A stretch of DNA of 6,163 nucleotides from Thioalkalivibrio sp. (GCA_003553165.1 PUOZ01000256.1:1-6163), one strand, 5' to 3'. Shown: positions 1 through 6,115, counted from the first letter of the stretch. Translations and numbers: made by a program. Notes: generated from the letters alone by a model not told the origin.

Positions 1-1014
1 CAGCATGCTCCAGGCCAGCACCGCCAGATAGGCGCCCAGCCAGGGCTCCGTGTGGCCGCCGGCCTGCAGCGCGATCCACCACCAGAAGAGCGCGCCCGCG
101 ACGGTGCCCCACCACAACCAGTCGCGGTAGACGTAGCGCATCAGCACGAAGCTGGCCATGGTCACGATCAGGCTGTAGATCAGCACCGTCAGCAATTGTT
201 CGGCGTCGCCGCCGAGCAGTGCCGGAACGGCATAGGCGCCGAGGATGCCGAGGATCGCCAGCACCGGGCCGTGACGCAGGGCCAGCACCATCGTCCCGAG
301 GGAGATCAGCGCCAGGAGCGCAAAGATCACGCCGGGCGGCCACAGGCCGTACAGGTGCAGCGCCGCGAGCACCGCGGCGTAGAGGGTCAGGCTCGCACCC
401 CCGGCCAGCGCGGCCACCGCGTCGTAGCGGCCGTGCATCCGACGGCGCAGCCACTCGGCGAGCACGTGCAGGCCCAAGCCGGTAGCGATGCCCAGCAGCA
501 CCCGCGCCGTGGGCCCGAGATAGCCCTGTTCGATCGAATAGCGGACCAGGAAAATGCCGGCCAGACCGATCGACAACCCCCCGAGCCAGACCATCCAGTG
601 GTCGCGGATGCCAGCGAAAGCCCGGCCGACACGATCCAGCCCATCGCGCCGCGGAGCGGGTCGCGTTGACCCTTCGGCCGCCGCGGTACGCGCCGCCGAG
701 GCCGTGCCCCTGGCGGCCGGCGCGGATCTCGCACCCGGAGCCGTCCACTCGACCCCAGGACGCGCGGGAGTGCCCTCGGCCGCGGGCTCCCGGGGCTTCG
801 CCGACTCCGGATCTCGGGACGACTCCGCCTCGGTCCCGGGTGCCGCCCCGCGCAGCCGCCGCAACTGCGCCTCGACCTCGACCAGCGCCCGCTCCGCCTT
901 CGCCAGCCGTGTGCGCAACCGGCCGAGCGTCAGGGCGCTGACCCAGCCGAGCACCGCCCCTGCCAGGAGCCCGAACACCAGCAATGCAGCCAGCAGGCCG
1001 CCCAGGTAATTCAT
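1..1014 (-). CDS. DUF2339 family multi-pass membrane protein, N-terminal part (gene continues beyond the window)
   Basis: The first 338 residues of a probable inner-membrane protein of the DUF2339 family (COG5373 type); its biochemical role is unknown. An N-terminal membrane span (about residues 4-29) is followed by a charged helical stretch with coiled-coil character (33-56). Next comes an Ala/Pro/Arg/Glu-rich linker (57-122), then the family-typical start of the membrane core, DHWMVWLGGLSIGLAGIFLV at 138-157, followed by RYSIEQGYLGP. Several further hydrophobic segments follow up to the window edge (for example 169-188, 200-222, 229-246, 250-267, 274-292, 299-317). Family members often have many spans, so most of the protein is missing here. 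Two in-frame ATGs exist, at 1020 and 1014. I chose 1014 because a GGAG motif lies 8 bases upstream of it but only 2 bases upstream of 1020. The gene is last of three co-directional genes, 75 bases after the preceding stop. The family assignment comes from recognising the core motif, not from a search. Confidence 0.88.
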   Translation of the reverse strand, partial: MNYLGGLLAALLVFGLLAGAVLGWVSALTLGRLRTRLAKAERALVEVEAQLRRLRGAAPGTEAESSRDPESAKPREPAAEGTPARPGVEWTAPGARSAPAARGTASAARTAAAEGSTRPAPRRDGLDRVGRAFAGIRDHWMVWLGGLSIGLAGIFLVRYSIEQGYLGPTARVLLGIATGLGLHVLAEWLRRRMHGRYDAVAALAGGASLTLYAAVLAALHLYGLWPPGVIFALLALISLGTMVLALRHGPVLAILGILGAYAVPALLGGDAEQLLTVLIYSLIVTMASFVLMRYVYRDWLWWGTVAGALFWWWIALQAGGHTEPWLGAYLAVLAWSML

Positions 1015-1022
1015 CCACATCG

Positions 1023-1026
1023 CTCC
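1023..1026 (-). promoter_or_regulatory. Ribosome binding site deciding the DUF2339 start
   Basis: GGAG on the minus strand. It lies 8 bases from the ATG at 1014 and 2 bases from the ATG at 1020, so it favours the downstream start (MNYL rather than MWMNYL). Confidence 0.5.
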
Positions 1027-1089
1027 AGGGTCAGTGGTGCCGACAAGGCGTCAATCGTAGCCCAGGAAAGGCCGAATGGGTCGATGCGG

Positions 1090-2022
1090 TCACCGGCGGC
1101 GCGTGGCCGGGAGCACGGTCGCGGTCATCGGCCTCCCCTGCCCGCGCGCCTGCAGCCACCGCCCGGCGGCATTCCAGTCCACGGGATTCGCCGCCAGCGC
1201 CGGGACGGCGGCCTGCACGTAGTCGCCGCGCTCGTTGACCGTGACCCGGTGCTGGCCCGCACCCGTATCCGCCTGCAGGGACAGGCGCTCCCACTGGACC
1301 CGTTCGCCGCCCCGCGAGGCTTCGCGCAACACCGCCCCGAGCGCGTGGAGGTCCGCCACGATGGCGCGGCACGTCGCCTCTTTCGCGCCCCGATCCGCGA
1401 GGTCCGCGAACTCGCAGCGCAGGCCGTCCGCTGTCTCCCAGGCCGGGGGATGCCGTTGCGACAGTGCCCAGTGACCCCGCACGCCCGCTGGCTGCAGGGC
1501 CGCACGCACCGATCCGTCCTTTCGGTCGAACGCACAGTCGTGGTTCCGACAGAATTCGGCCGCAAGTTCCCGTTCCAACCCAGGCTGGGCGGTGATGCGC
1601 GGCCAGGCAACCCACAGCGGGCGCCCGTCGATGAGGACCAGGATCTGGTTGTGTCGGTCCATCCGCACCTCGACATTGCTCGCGACATACAGGGCCGCCT
1701 GCGCATGCCGCAGTTCAGCCAACAGCGGGAAGGTGGCCTGCTGCCAGCGCGCGAGCTTGCGCCGATCCACGGCACCGCGCCGCCCCTCGAACGCAGGTGG
1801 ATCCAGTTCGCTCTCGTAGGCCGCTACCAGCGCATCGAGCAGCAACTGCGCGAAGTCGAAGCGCGCAGCCGCGGACGCCTCGGCAAGACCCGCGACCACG
1901 CCAGCCAGCGGCGAGGGCTGAACATACAGCCGCCTCGGGTCCCCATCCGCGGCCGTGGCCCACGTCATCGGCAACGCTGCAAAGGCCAGGGCGAGAAGCC
2001 AGGCGCCGGACGCCGGACGCAT
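1090..2022 (-). CDS. Hypothetical exported protein with four cysteines
   Basis: I do not recognise this 310-residue protein. The N-terminus looks like a Sec signal peptide: Arg2, a hydrophobic core at about residues 8-19, and an ATA-A site that would be cut between residues 24 and 25. No other membrane span is evident, so the mature protein (about 286 residues) is probably periplasmic. There are only four cysteines (158, 163, 203, 218). The first pair sits in FCRNHDC, and two disulfides or a metal site are possible. A hydrophobic strand-like segment with NQILVLIDGRPLWVAW (125-140) stands in an otherwise helical, Ala/Arg-rich sequence. The ATG follows directly on the stop codon of the flavoprotein gene, with a GAGG 8 bases upstream inside that gene's last codons, which suggests translational coupling. 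The DUF2339 gene follows after 75 bases. The coding call is supported by its start signal, signal peptide and codon use; the function is unknown. Confidence 0.8.
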   Translation of the reverse strand: MRPASGAWLLALAFAALPMTWATAADGDPRRLYVQPSPLAGVVAGLAEASAAARFDFAQLLLDALVAAYESELDPPAFEGRRGAVDRRKLARWQQATFPLLAELRHAQAALYVASNVEVRMDRHNQILVLIDGRPLWVAWPRITAQPGLERELAAEFCRNHDCAFDRKDGSVRAALQPAGVRGHWALSQRHPPAWETADGLRCEFADLADRGAKEATCRAIVADLHALGAVLREASRGGERVQWERLSLQADTGAGQHRVTVNERGDYVQAAVPALAANPVDWNAAGRWLQARGQGRPMTATVLPATRRR

Positions 2023-3198
2023 TCAGGCCACCTCGCCCGCGGCATGGCCCGAAGCCCAGGCCCACTGGAAGTTATGGCCGCCGAGGTGGCCTGTGACATC
2101 GACCACTTCGCCAATGAAATACAGGTTGGGCTGGTCGCGCAGCGCCATGGTCTTCGACGAGAGGTGGCGCGTGTCGACCCCTCCGATCGTCACTTCGGCG
2201 GTACGGTAGCCCTCGGTTCCCGATGGCTTCACCCGCCAGCGGTGGGTGGCCGCTGCGATACGATCGATCTCGACCCGGGAGAGCTGATCGATCGGCTGAT
2301 CCGGCAGCCACAGCTCGCACCAGCGCTGGGCGAGGCGCTTGCTCCAGCGCTCGGCCAGCAGTGTGCGCAGGGCGATCTTCGGACGCTCCAGCCGCGCCTG
2401 GGCAATGGTCTGCGCGATCTCCGCTCCCGGCCAGAGGTCGAATTCGACGCTGGCGCCGGCATGCCAGTAAGACGACACCTGCAGCACCGCGGGACCGCTA
2501 AGGCCGCGGTGGGTGAACAGCATGGCTTCGCGGAAGTGGCCGTCGCCGCAGGACGCCACCGAATCCACCGCGATGCCGGACAGCCCCTCCAGCTGCTCGA
2601 GCGGCCGCCCGCTGAGGGTGAAGGGCACCAGTGCAGCGCGAGTGGGCACCACTTCCAGGCCCAGCGAGCGCGCGAAATCAAAGCCGAATCCGGTCGCCCC
2701 CATGCTGGGGATCGAGTAGCCGCCGGTGGCGATCACCAGCGAGCCGGCGCGCAGCTCACCCGCGGCGATGCGCAGGCGGTGCGGGTTGCCCACCTCGATC
2801 GACTCCACCGGAGTATGTGTTCGCACCTCGACGCCGACCGCATCGCACTCGTCGGTCAGCATTTTCACGATCAGCTTGGCGCTGACATCGCAGAACAGTT
2901 GCCCCAGCGTCTTCTCGTGCCAGCCGATTCGGTGCCGGTCGACCATCGCCACAAAGTGCCAGGGCGTGTACCGGCTCAGCGCCGACTTCGCGAAGTGCGG
3001 GTTCGCGGAAAGAAAGTTGTCCGGCGTGGAGTACATGTTGGTGAAATTGCAACGGCCACCACCGGACATCAGGATCTTCTTGCCCACCCGATTGGCGTGA
3101 TCGAGCACCAGCACGCGACGGCCGCGGGCACCGGCGGTCAGCGCGCACATCAGGCCGGCGGCCCCGGCCCCGATCACCACCACATCGAACTCTTCCAC
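2023..3198 (-). CDS. NAD(P)/FAD-dependent oxidoreductase, HI0933/YhiN/BaiN-like
   Basis: A 391-residue flavoprotein of the HI0933-like family (E. coli YhiN, clostridial BaiN). It is a probable cytosolic FAD enzyme whose substrate cannot be told from sequence. The Rossmann FAD motif GAGAAG is at residues 10-15 straight after the first beta strand (DVVVIGAGAAGLMCA), with an acidic residue, Asp33, ending the second strand (VLVLD). The family signature KKILMSGGGRCNFTN is at about 40-54. An IATGG motif typical of FAD enzymes lies mid-protein, before GYSIPSMGATG. The C-terminus has the family-typical GEVVDVTGHLGGHNFQWAWA (363-382). The length of about 390-400 residues is normal for the family. I chose the GTG at 3198 because GGAGAG lies 7 bases upstream and the Rossmann strand begins at once. 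The frame stays open to an ATG at 3537, but that would add 113 unrelated residues and overlap the divergent gene. It is first of the three-gene minus-strand set. Confidence 0.92.
   Translation of the reverse strand: MEEFDVVVIGAGAAGLMCALTAGARGRRVLVLDHANRVGKKILMSGGGRCNFTNMYSTPDNFLSANPHFAKSALSRYTPWHFVAMVDRHRIGWHEKTLGQLFCDVSAKLIVKMLTDECDAVGVEVRTHTPVESIEVGNPHRLRIAAGELRAGSLVIATGGYSIPSMGATGFGFDFARSLGLEVVPTRAALVPFTLSGRPLEQLEGLSGIAVDSVASCGDGHFREAMLFTHRGLSGPAVLQVSSYWHAGASVEFDLWPGAEIAQTIAQARLERPKIALRTLLAERWSKRLAQRWCELWLPDQPIDQLSRVEIDRIAAATHRWRVKPSGTEGYRTAEVTIGGVDTRHLSSKTMALRDQPNLYFIGEVVDVTGHLGGHNFQWAWASGHAAGEVA
2031..2034 (-). promoter_or_regulatory. Ribosome binding site embedded in the end of the flavoprotein gene
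   Basis: GAGG, 8 bases before the ATG at 2022, lies within the last codons of the upstream gene (the Gly-Glu-Val-Ala end). Ribosomes finishing the flavoprotein would be placed to start the exported protein at the adjoining ATG. Confidence 0.55.
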
Positions 3199-3205
3199 CT
3201 CTGTG

Positions 3206-3211
3206 CTCTCC
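3206..3211 (-). promoter_or_regulatory. Ribosome binding site supporting the GTG start of the flavoprotein gene
   Basis: GGAGAG lies 7 bases before the GTG at 3198. Together with the position of the Rossmann motif it favours this GTG over the far-upstream ATG at 3537. Confidence 0.6.
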
Positions 3212-3327
3212 AAGTACCAGAACCCGCGCAGGAACGGGCACGCGTTGACCCCGGCATTGTCGCCGATTTTCCGGGACCTGGCTTGGGTGGGTCTGTCCGC
3301 CGCTCGGGCCCGCAGCGCCCGGATCGT

Positions 3328-3345
3328 GCTGTGAGTCGACACAGC
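3328..3345. repeat. Inverted repeat, possible operator or hairpin
   Basis: GCTGTG and CACAGC form perfect 6-base arms around the 6-base centre AGTCGA. It sits in the divergent region, 103 bases from the rightward start codon and 129 bases from the leftward one. The core TGTG-N6-CACA resembles a binding site for a dimeric regulator, but its spacing is two bases shorter than the CRP consensus, so no regulator can be named. An 18-base repeat of this sort can also occur by chance. Confidence 0.3.
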
Positions 3346-3387
3346 CGGCTGCCGCGATGCGCGCAACCCGAATCGCGCTACGGATGC

Positions 3388-3417
3388 TTGAACAGACCCC
3401 CCGGAAACGCGTAGTGT
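3388..3417 (+). promoter_or_regulatory. Weak sigma-70-type promoter candidate for the small membrane protein
   Basis: TTGAAC at 3388-3393 (four matches to TTGACA) is followed after 18 bases by TAGTGT at 3412-3417 (three matches to TATAAT). It would place a transcription start about 25 bases before the start codon at 3449. The -10 box is poor, so this is a candidate only. Confidence 0.2.
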
Positions 3418-3448
3418 TCCGGTTACAACCAGCGAAGAGGCAGGTGAG

Positions 3449-3757
3449 ATGCGCTTCATGTTCCGATCCAAGACGACGACCGATGACCCCTCCCTGGGCC
3501 TGGGCGTCCTGGTGCTCGCCACCGGCCTGGTGCTCACGCTGCAAAACCCGAATGCCGTGGATTCGGCGTCACGGCTGATCAGCGAGTTGGACCTGCCCTC
3601 GCCCGCCCGTGTGCTGGAGTGGCGCCCCGACAGCCCGCCGCCCTGGGTCGACGGCGACCAGATGCTGATGGACGAGGTGGAGGAAGGACCGGCCGTTACC
3701 GCGGTGAGCCGCGATCCCGAACCGGGGCTCGACCCGCGCGAGAGACCGCAGCGCTGA
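3449..3757 (+). CDS. Small single-span membrane protein, unknown function
   Basis: A 102-residue protein that I do not recognise. A short basic N-terminus (Arg2, Arg6, Lys8) precedes one hydrophobic segment at about residues 15-31 (SLGLGVLVLATGLVLTL). The rest is polar and acidic, rich in Pro, Asp and Glu, with PDSPPPWVDGD in the middle, and looks partly disordered. The basic flank before the span suggests the N-terminus is cytoplasmic and the C-terminal tail periplasmic, or that the span is an uncleaved signal anchor. GAAGAGG ends 8 bases before the ATG, a good ribosome binding site. A second in-frame ATG at residue 4 is less well placed. The gene is transcribed away from the flavoprotein operon and converges on the cyclase gene, with 38 bases between the two stop codons. 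The coding call rests on the start signal and the membrane segment; the shortness leaves some doubt. Confidence 0.65.
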   Translation: MRFMFRSKTTTDDPSLGLGVLVLATGLVLTLQNPNAVDSASRLISELDLPSPARVLEWRPDSPPPWVDGDQMLMDEVEEGPAVTAVSRDPEPGLDPRERPQR

Positions 3758-3774
3758 TTGGCACCAGCCAGCGA

Positions 3775-3790
3775 AGGCCGACGGCGGCCT
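3775..3790. terminator. GC-rich hairpin between convergent genes, possible bidirectional terminator
   Basis: AGGCCG and CGGCCT form a perfect 6-base-pair stem around the 4-base loop ACGG, in the 38-base gap between two converging stop codons. The position fits a terminator for both genes. No T-run follows on either strand, so it is not a canonical intrinsic terminator. Confidence 0.4.
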
Positions 3791-3795
3791 GAACG

Positions 3796-5817
3796 TCAGA
3801 GCATCACCACTCGATTGCGGCCCTCGTTCTTGGCCCGATACATCGCCCCGTCCGCCGCCTCTACCAGATCGAGGTACGTCGCATAGGCCGGGGAGTACAT
3901 CGCCAGACCGATACTGACGGTCAATCTCTGATTGTGAAATCGCTCGCTCAATGTGCTCCCACGGCGCTCGATCTCACCTCTTATCCTCTCCGCACACACG
4001 AGTGCGCCTGTCCTGCCGGTATTCCTCAGGACCAACAGAAACTCCTCGCCACCATACCGCCCGATAAAGTCACCTGGGCGAGTCAGGTTCCGCAGTATGT
4101 CCGCCACGATCTTCAGAACATCGTCCCCGGCCCGGTGGCCGCAGACATCGTTGAACCTCTTGAAGTGATCCACATCCAGAAAGCCGACCACCGTATTCGC
4201 GAGCGAGCGCTCATCCCCCTCGAACAGCCTGCACAGGAATTCATTGATGACCCCGCGATTGTAAAGCCGCGTCAAAGAGTCAATCTGGGATTCCTTTCGG
4301 GCCAGTTTATATTGCACCGCATTGACCAAGGCGACGCCAAGCTCGTTGACGATAGGCATCATTCGCGTTAACGCCCCCTTGTCCAGTCCTCGCTTCGTCA
4401 ATGAGTTATCGGCACAGACGATACCCCCCAACCTGTTATGCCGCATCACCGGCCATGCCATCAACTCATCCATACCGATCCTCGCCAGCATCTGCTCGTC
4501 AGCGGGGTCGCTTCGTTGTATCAGAACAGGGGTCTTCTCGCGTAGGCATTGGAGCAGCTTTCCGGAGACCAGGCTCATGGGTATCTCGAATGACGGAACA
4601 CCGAGCTGTTCGACTGCTTTCGGCCAGGAGTGTGACGCCACCAATCCCCGGCGCTTGGGATCGATATCAAGCATCATGACTCGGTCAAACCCCGCTTCCT
4701 CCTGAATGGCTTCCAATGTCCACGGAAGAAACTCATCCGGATCCAGACTGCGATGCGGCATCGTCAGGATCGAAACCAGCCGGGCGGGCTCGCCGTTCTC
4801 CCGACTGACCACCTCCCCATGCGGTGTTCTTCCTTCAGTCACCCTCAACTTGATGGTGGTCTGCACCAGCGTCGCCCGGAGCTTGGAAAGGGGGGGGAAC
4901 TCGATTCCATAGAATTGCCGCATGTTGGCCATCTCGCAATCCACATGCTCCAGCAGTCGTTCCAGATCAAGTGACCCGATATCGAGCGCCGCCAAAACGG
5001 TTTCCTGCAACTCCGGACCGCAGGTCTGTTCGCCGGAGCCGACCCCCTGCACCCATGCAACATAATTCGCAAAGGATATGATGGCTGTTTCGGTAATGAA
5101 TTCTGCATAGGCAGAGTCCGGCGGCGGCGGTTCATGGTGAAATCCGATCATTGCCGTAATCGCCGGAGGCAGGTTCCATTCCACTGAAAAGACCATCCCG
5201 ACATCCGCGTGGGTAAGACCGAAAAAGGTCTTTTCACTTTCAAGCAGGGAACAATCGCTGCGCTCGAAAGCTGTCAAGTAATCGCTGTAGCTGAGCCGGC
5301 CGGCGGTCTCCAGAATCACTTTTCCAATATCGTGCAGCAGGCCGCCGGTATAAACCATGTCGGGATTCGGGTGCTTCAGGACGACGGCGATGGCCTTGCC
5401 CAGGGAAGCAACGAACATGCAGTGCTGCCAGAAAAACAGCTGATTGAATTTCTGGTTGGACTTCCTCCGGATCAGCCGGTTGTAAAAAAGCTGATCCAGG
5501 GCCGCCTGCCGGACCGCGGAAAAACCCAGGATATTGACTGCATGCTTGATCGAAGTCGTTCTTTTGGGGAGGAAGAACGCTGCGGAATTGACGATGCGCA
5601 ACACCTTGGCCGCCAGTGCGGGTTCTGTCTCGATCACCCGTGACAGATCCTTGATGCTGGTATCCTGATCGGAGGTCAGCTCCAGGAGTTTGAACGCGAC
5701 ACTGGGGATCAGCTGCAGATGGCTGACATCCCTGTTCAGGACTGCATGTGCCGCCTTGACCAGGTCCTCGGATGGGACTGGCAACGGGTCGTGTTCTTCG
5801 GCCGTCTTGTCGTCCAT
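3796..5817 (-). CDS. HDOD - GAF-like - GGDEF protein, probable diguanylate cyclase
   Basis: A 673-residue signalling protein that probably makes cyclic di-GMP from two GTP in the cytoplasm; no membrane span is seen. Residues about 31-235 are an HDOD domain, with NSA at 77-79, His132, the HD pair at 162-163 in GGLLHDIGKVIL, HADVG (203-207) and FHHEP (226-230). Residues about 345-500 look like a GAF-type sensor region, assigned by position and pattern with less certainty. Residues about 508-673 are GGDEF: DSLTRLYNR (513-521), LDVDHFKRFND (547-557), GHRAGDD (560-566) and the active site RYGGEEF (587-593). RPGD at 580-583 lies five residues before GGEEF, as in the RxxD inhibitory site of PleD, so product feedback is likely. 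The ATG at 5817 has no clear Shine-Dalgarno sequence, but no better in-frame ATG or GTG precedes the HDOD domain. GC content is lower than in the left-hand genes. The input signal is unknown. Confidence 0.93.
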   Translation of the reverse strand: MDDKTAEEHDPLPVPSEDLVKAAHAVLNRDVSHLQLIPSVAFKLLELTSDQDTSIKDLSRVIETEPALAAKVLRIVNSAAFFLPKRTTSIKHAVNILGFSAVRQAALDQLFYNRLIRRKSNQKFNQLFFWQHCMFVASLGKAIAVVLKHPNPDMVYTGGLLHDIGKVILETAGRLSYSDYLTAFERSDCSLLESEKTFFGLTHADVGMVFSVEWNLPPAITAMIGFHHEPPPPDSAYAEFITETAIISFANYVAWVQGVGSGEQTCGPELQETVLAALDIGSLDLERLLEHVDCEMANMRQFYGIEFPPLSKLRATLVQTTIKLRVTEGRTPHGEVVSRENGEPARLVSILTMPHRSLDPDEFLPWTLEAIQEEAGFDRVMMLDIDPKRRGLVASHSWPKAVEQLGVPSFEIPMSLVSGKLLQCLREKTPVLIQRSDPADEQMLARIGMDELMAWPVMRHNRLGGIVCADNSLTKRGLDKGALTRMMPIVNELGVALVNAVQYKLARKESQIDSLTRLYNRGVINEFLCRLFEGDERSLANTVVGFLDVDHFKRFNDVCGHRAGDDVLKIVADILRNLTRPGDFIGRYGGEEFLLVLRNTGRTGALVCAERIRGEIERRGSTLSERFHNQRLTVSIGLAMYSPAYATYLDLVEAADGAMYRAKNEGRNRVVML

Positions 5818-5823
5818 TTCGGG

Positions 5824-5829
5824 ATTCTA
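5824..5829 (-). promoter_or_regulatory. TAGAAT -10-like box just before the cyclase start codon
   Basis: TAGAAT on the minus strand matches five of six positions of TATAAT and ends 6 bases before the ATG at 5817. Transcription from it would begin at or next to the start codon, giving a leaderless mRNA, which would fit the missing Shine-Dalgarno sequence. The -35 side (CCGACG at 17-base spacing) is poor. Confidence 0.25.
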
Positions 5830-5880
5830 TTGGGTGCTCGCGCCTTCGTCGGTGAAAGGGGTACCAAGCGAACCAACTGT

Positions 5881-5920
5881 TGCCGGGCCCCGCGGAGCCC
5901 AGGCAGCGGAAACACGCTGC
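5881..5920. repeat. Two overlapping hairpins upstream of the cyclase gene
   Basis: Hairpin A pairs TGCCGGGC (5881-5888) with GCCC-A-GGCA (5897-5905), eight pairs with one bulged base. Hairpin B pairs GCAGCG (5903-5908) with CGCTGC (5915-5920) around a 6-base loop. They share bases 5903-5905, so both cannot form fully at once. If the cyclase transcript starts further upstream, this would be in its leader, 64-103 bases before the start codon. I see no match to the known cyclic di-GMP riboswitch pattern. Confidence 0.3.
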
Positions 5921-5927
5921 AAAGCGG

Positions 5928-6115
5928 GGACATGCGGCCCGACACGGGCGGCCGATCGGCAATGGGGCTCAGAGTCTTCGGACATACGAGCAACCCCTTG
6001 GGCAGGTCTACCGATTGCCCCCGACGGGCTTCGCGCACGACAACCTGTACCCTCATTATGGACGGATTGTGCCGGCAGATGTCCGGCGCATGGACATCAC
6101 CTGGCCTTCATGTCC
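5928..6115. repeat. Cluster of five GGACAT/ATGTCC hexamers
   Basis: GGACAT occurs at 5928-5933, 5980-5985 and 6092-6097, and its complement ATGTCC at 6079-6084 and 6110-6115. The last three alternate in direction and form two overlapping inverted repeats: GATGTCC/GGACATC (6078-6098, 7-base centre) and TGGACAT/ATGTCCA (6091-6116, 12-base centre). The cluster lies 111-298 bases upstream of the cyclase start. Elsewhere in the window I found the hexamer only about twice, both within genes (near 3064 and 4096). It may be a set of regulator half-sites; no regulator can be named. Confidence 0.35.

Larger units (their letters stand above)
3199..3448. other. Divergent intergenic region, no gene
   Basis: These 250 bases lie between the starts of the flavoprotein gene (leftward) and the small membrane protein gene (rightward), so they should hold the promoters for both. 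Beyond the separately listed inverted repeat and weak plus-strand promoter candidate, I see no convincing -35/-10 pair for the leftward operon. The minus-strand reading frame is open here, but it shows no family similarity or start signal and I treat it as non-coding. Confidence 0.6.

Noticed and set aside
52..1009. Several plus-strand open frames opposite the DUF2339 gene
   Set aside because: Their translations are low-complexity Arg/Pro/Ala/Gln-rich, whereas the minus strand gives a coherent multi-span protein with a family motif and a ribosome binding site.
1015..1089. A separate promoter for the DUF2339 gene (TTGACG within the 75-base gap)
   Set aside because: No acceptable -10 box lies 16-18 bases downstream, and the co-directional layout fits readthrough from the upstream genes.
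1084..3414. A 776-codon open frame on the plus strand, antisense to the flavoprotein and the exported protein
   Set aside because: It is aligned codon-on-codon with the minus-strand genes, so it stays open only because those genes avoid TTA, CTA and TCA codons, as GC-rich genomes do. Its translation is Arg/His/Gly/Pro-rich without a recognisable domain, while the minus strand carries clear family motifs.
3199..3537. A 113-residue N-terminal extension of the flavoprotein from an ATG at 3537
   Set aside because: It overlaps the divergent gene, shows no family similarity, and the Rossmann motif normally begins a few residues from the start. The GTG at 3198 has a good ribosome binding site.
5818..5960. 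Cyclic di-GMP riboswitch controlling the cyclase gene
   Set aside because: I looked for the GEMM-type conserved core on the minus strand and found nothing resembling it; only generic hairpins are present.
5240..5962. A 240-codon minus-strand frame inside and upstream of the HDOD region
   Set aside because: It is out of frame with the well-supported HDOD domain, and its translation has the Arg/Gly/Pro/Gln bias of a shadow frame.
5736..6056. A 106-codon minus-strand frame starting at 6056 that overlaps the cyclase start
   Set aside because: It overlaps the N-terminal codons of the cyclase gene in another frame, becomes Arg/Pro/Thr-rich in the overlap, and has no recognisable domain.
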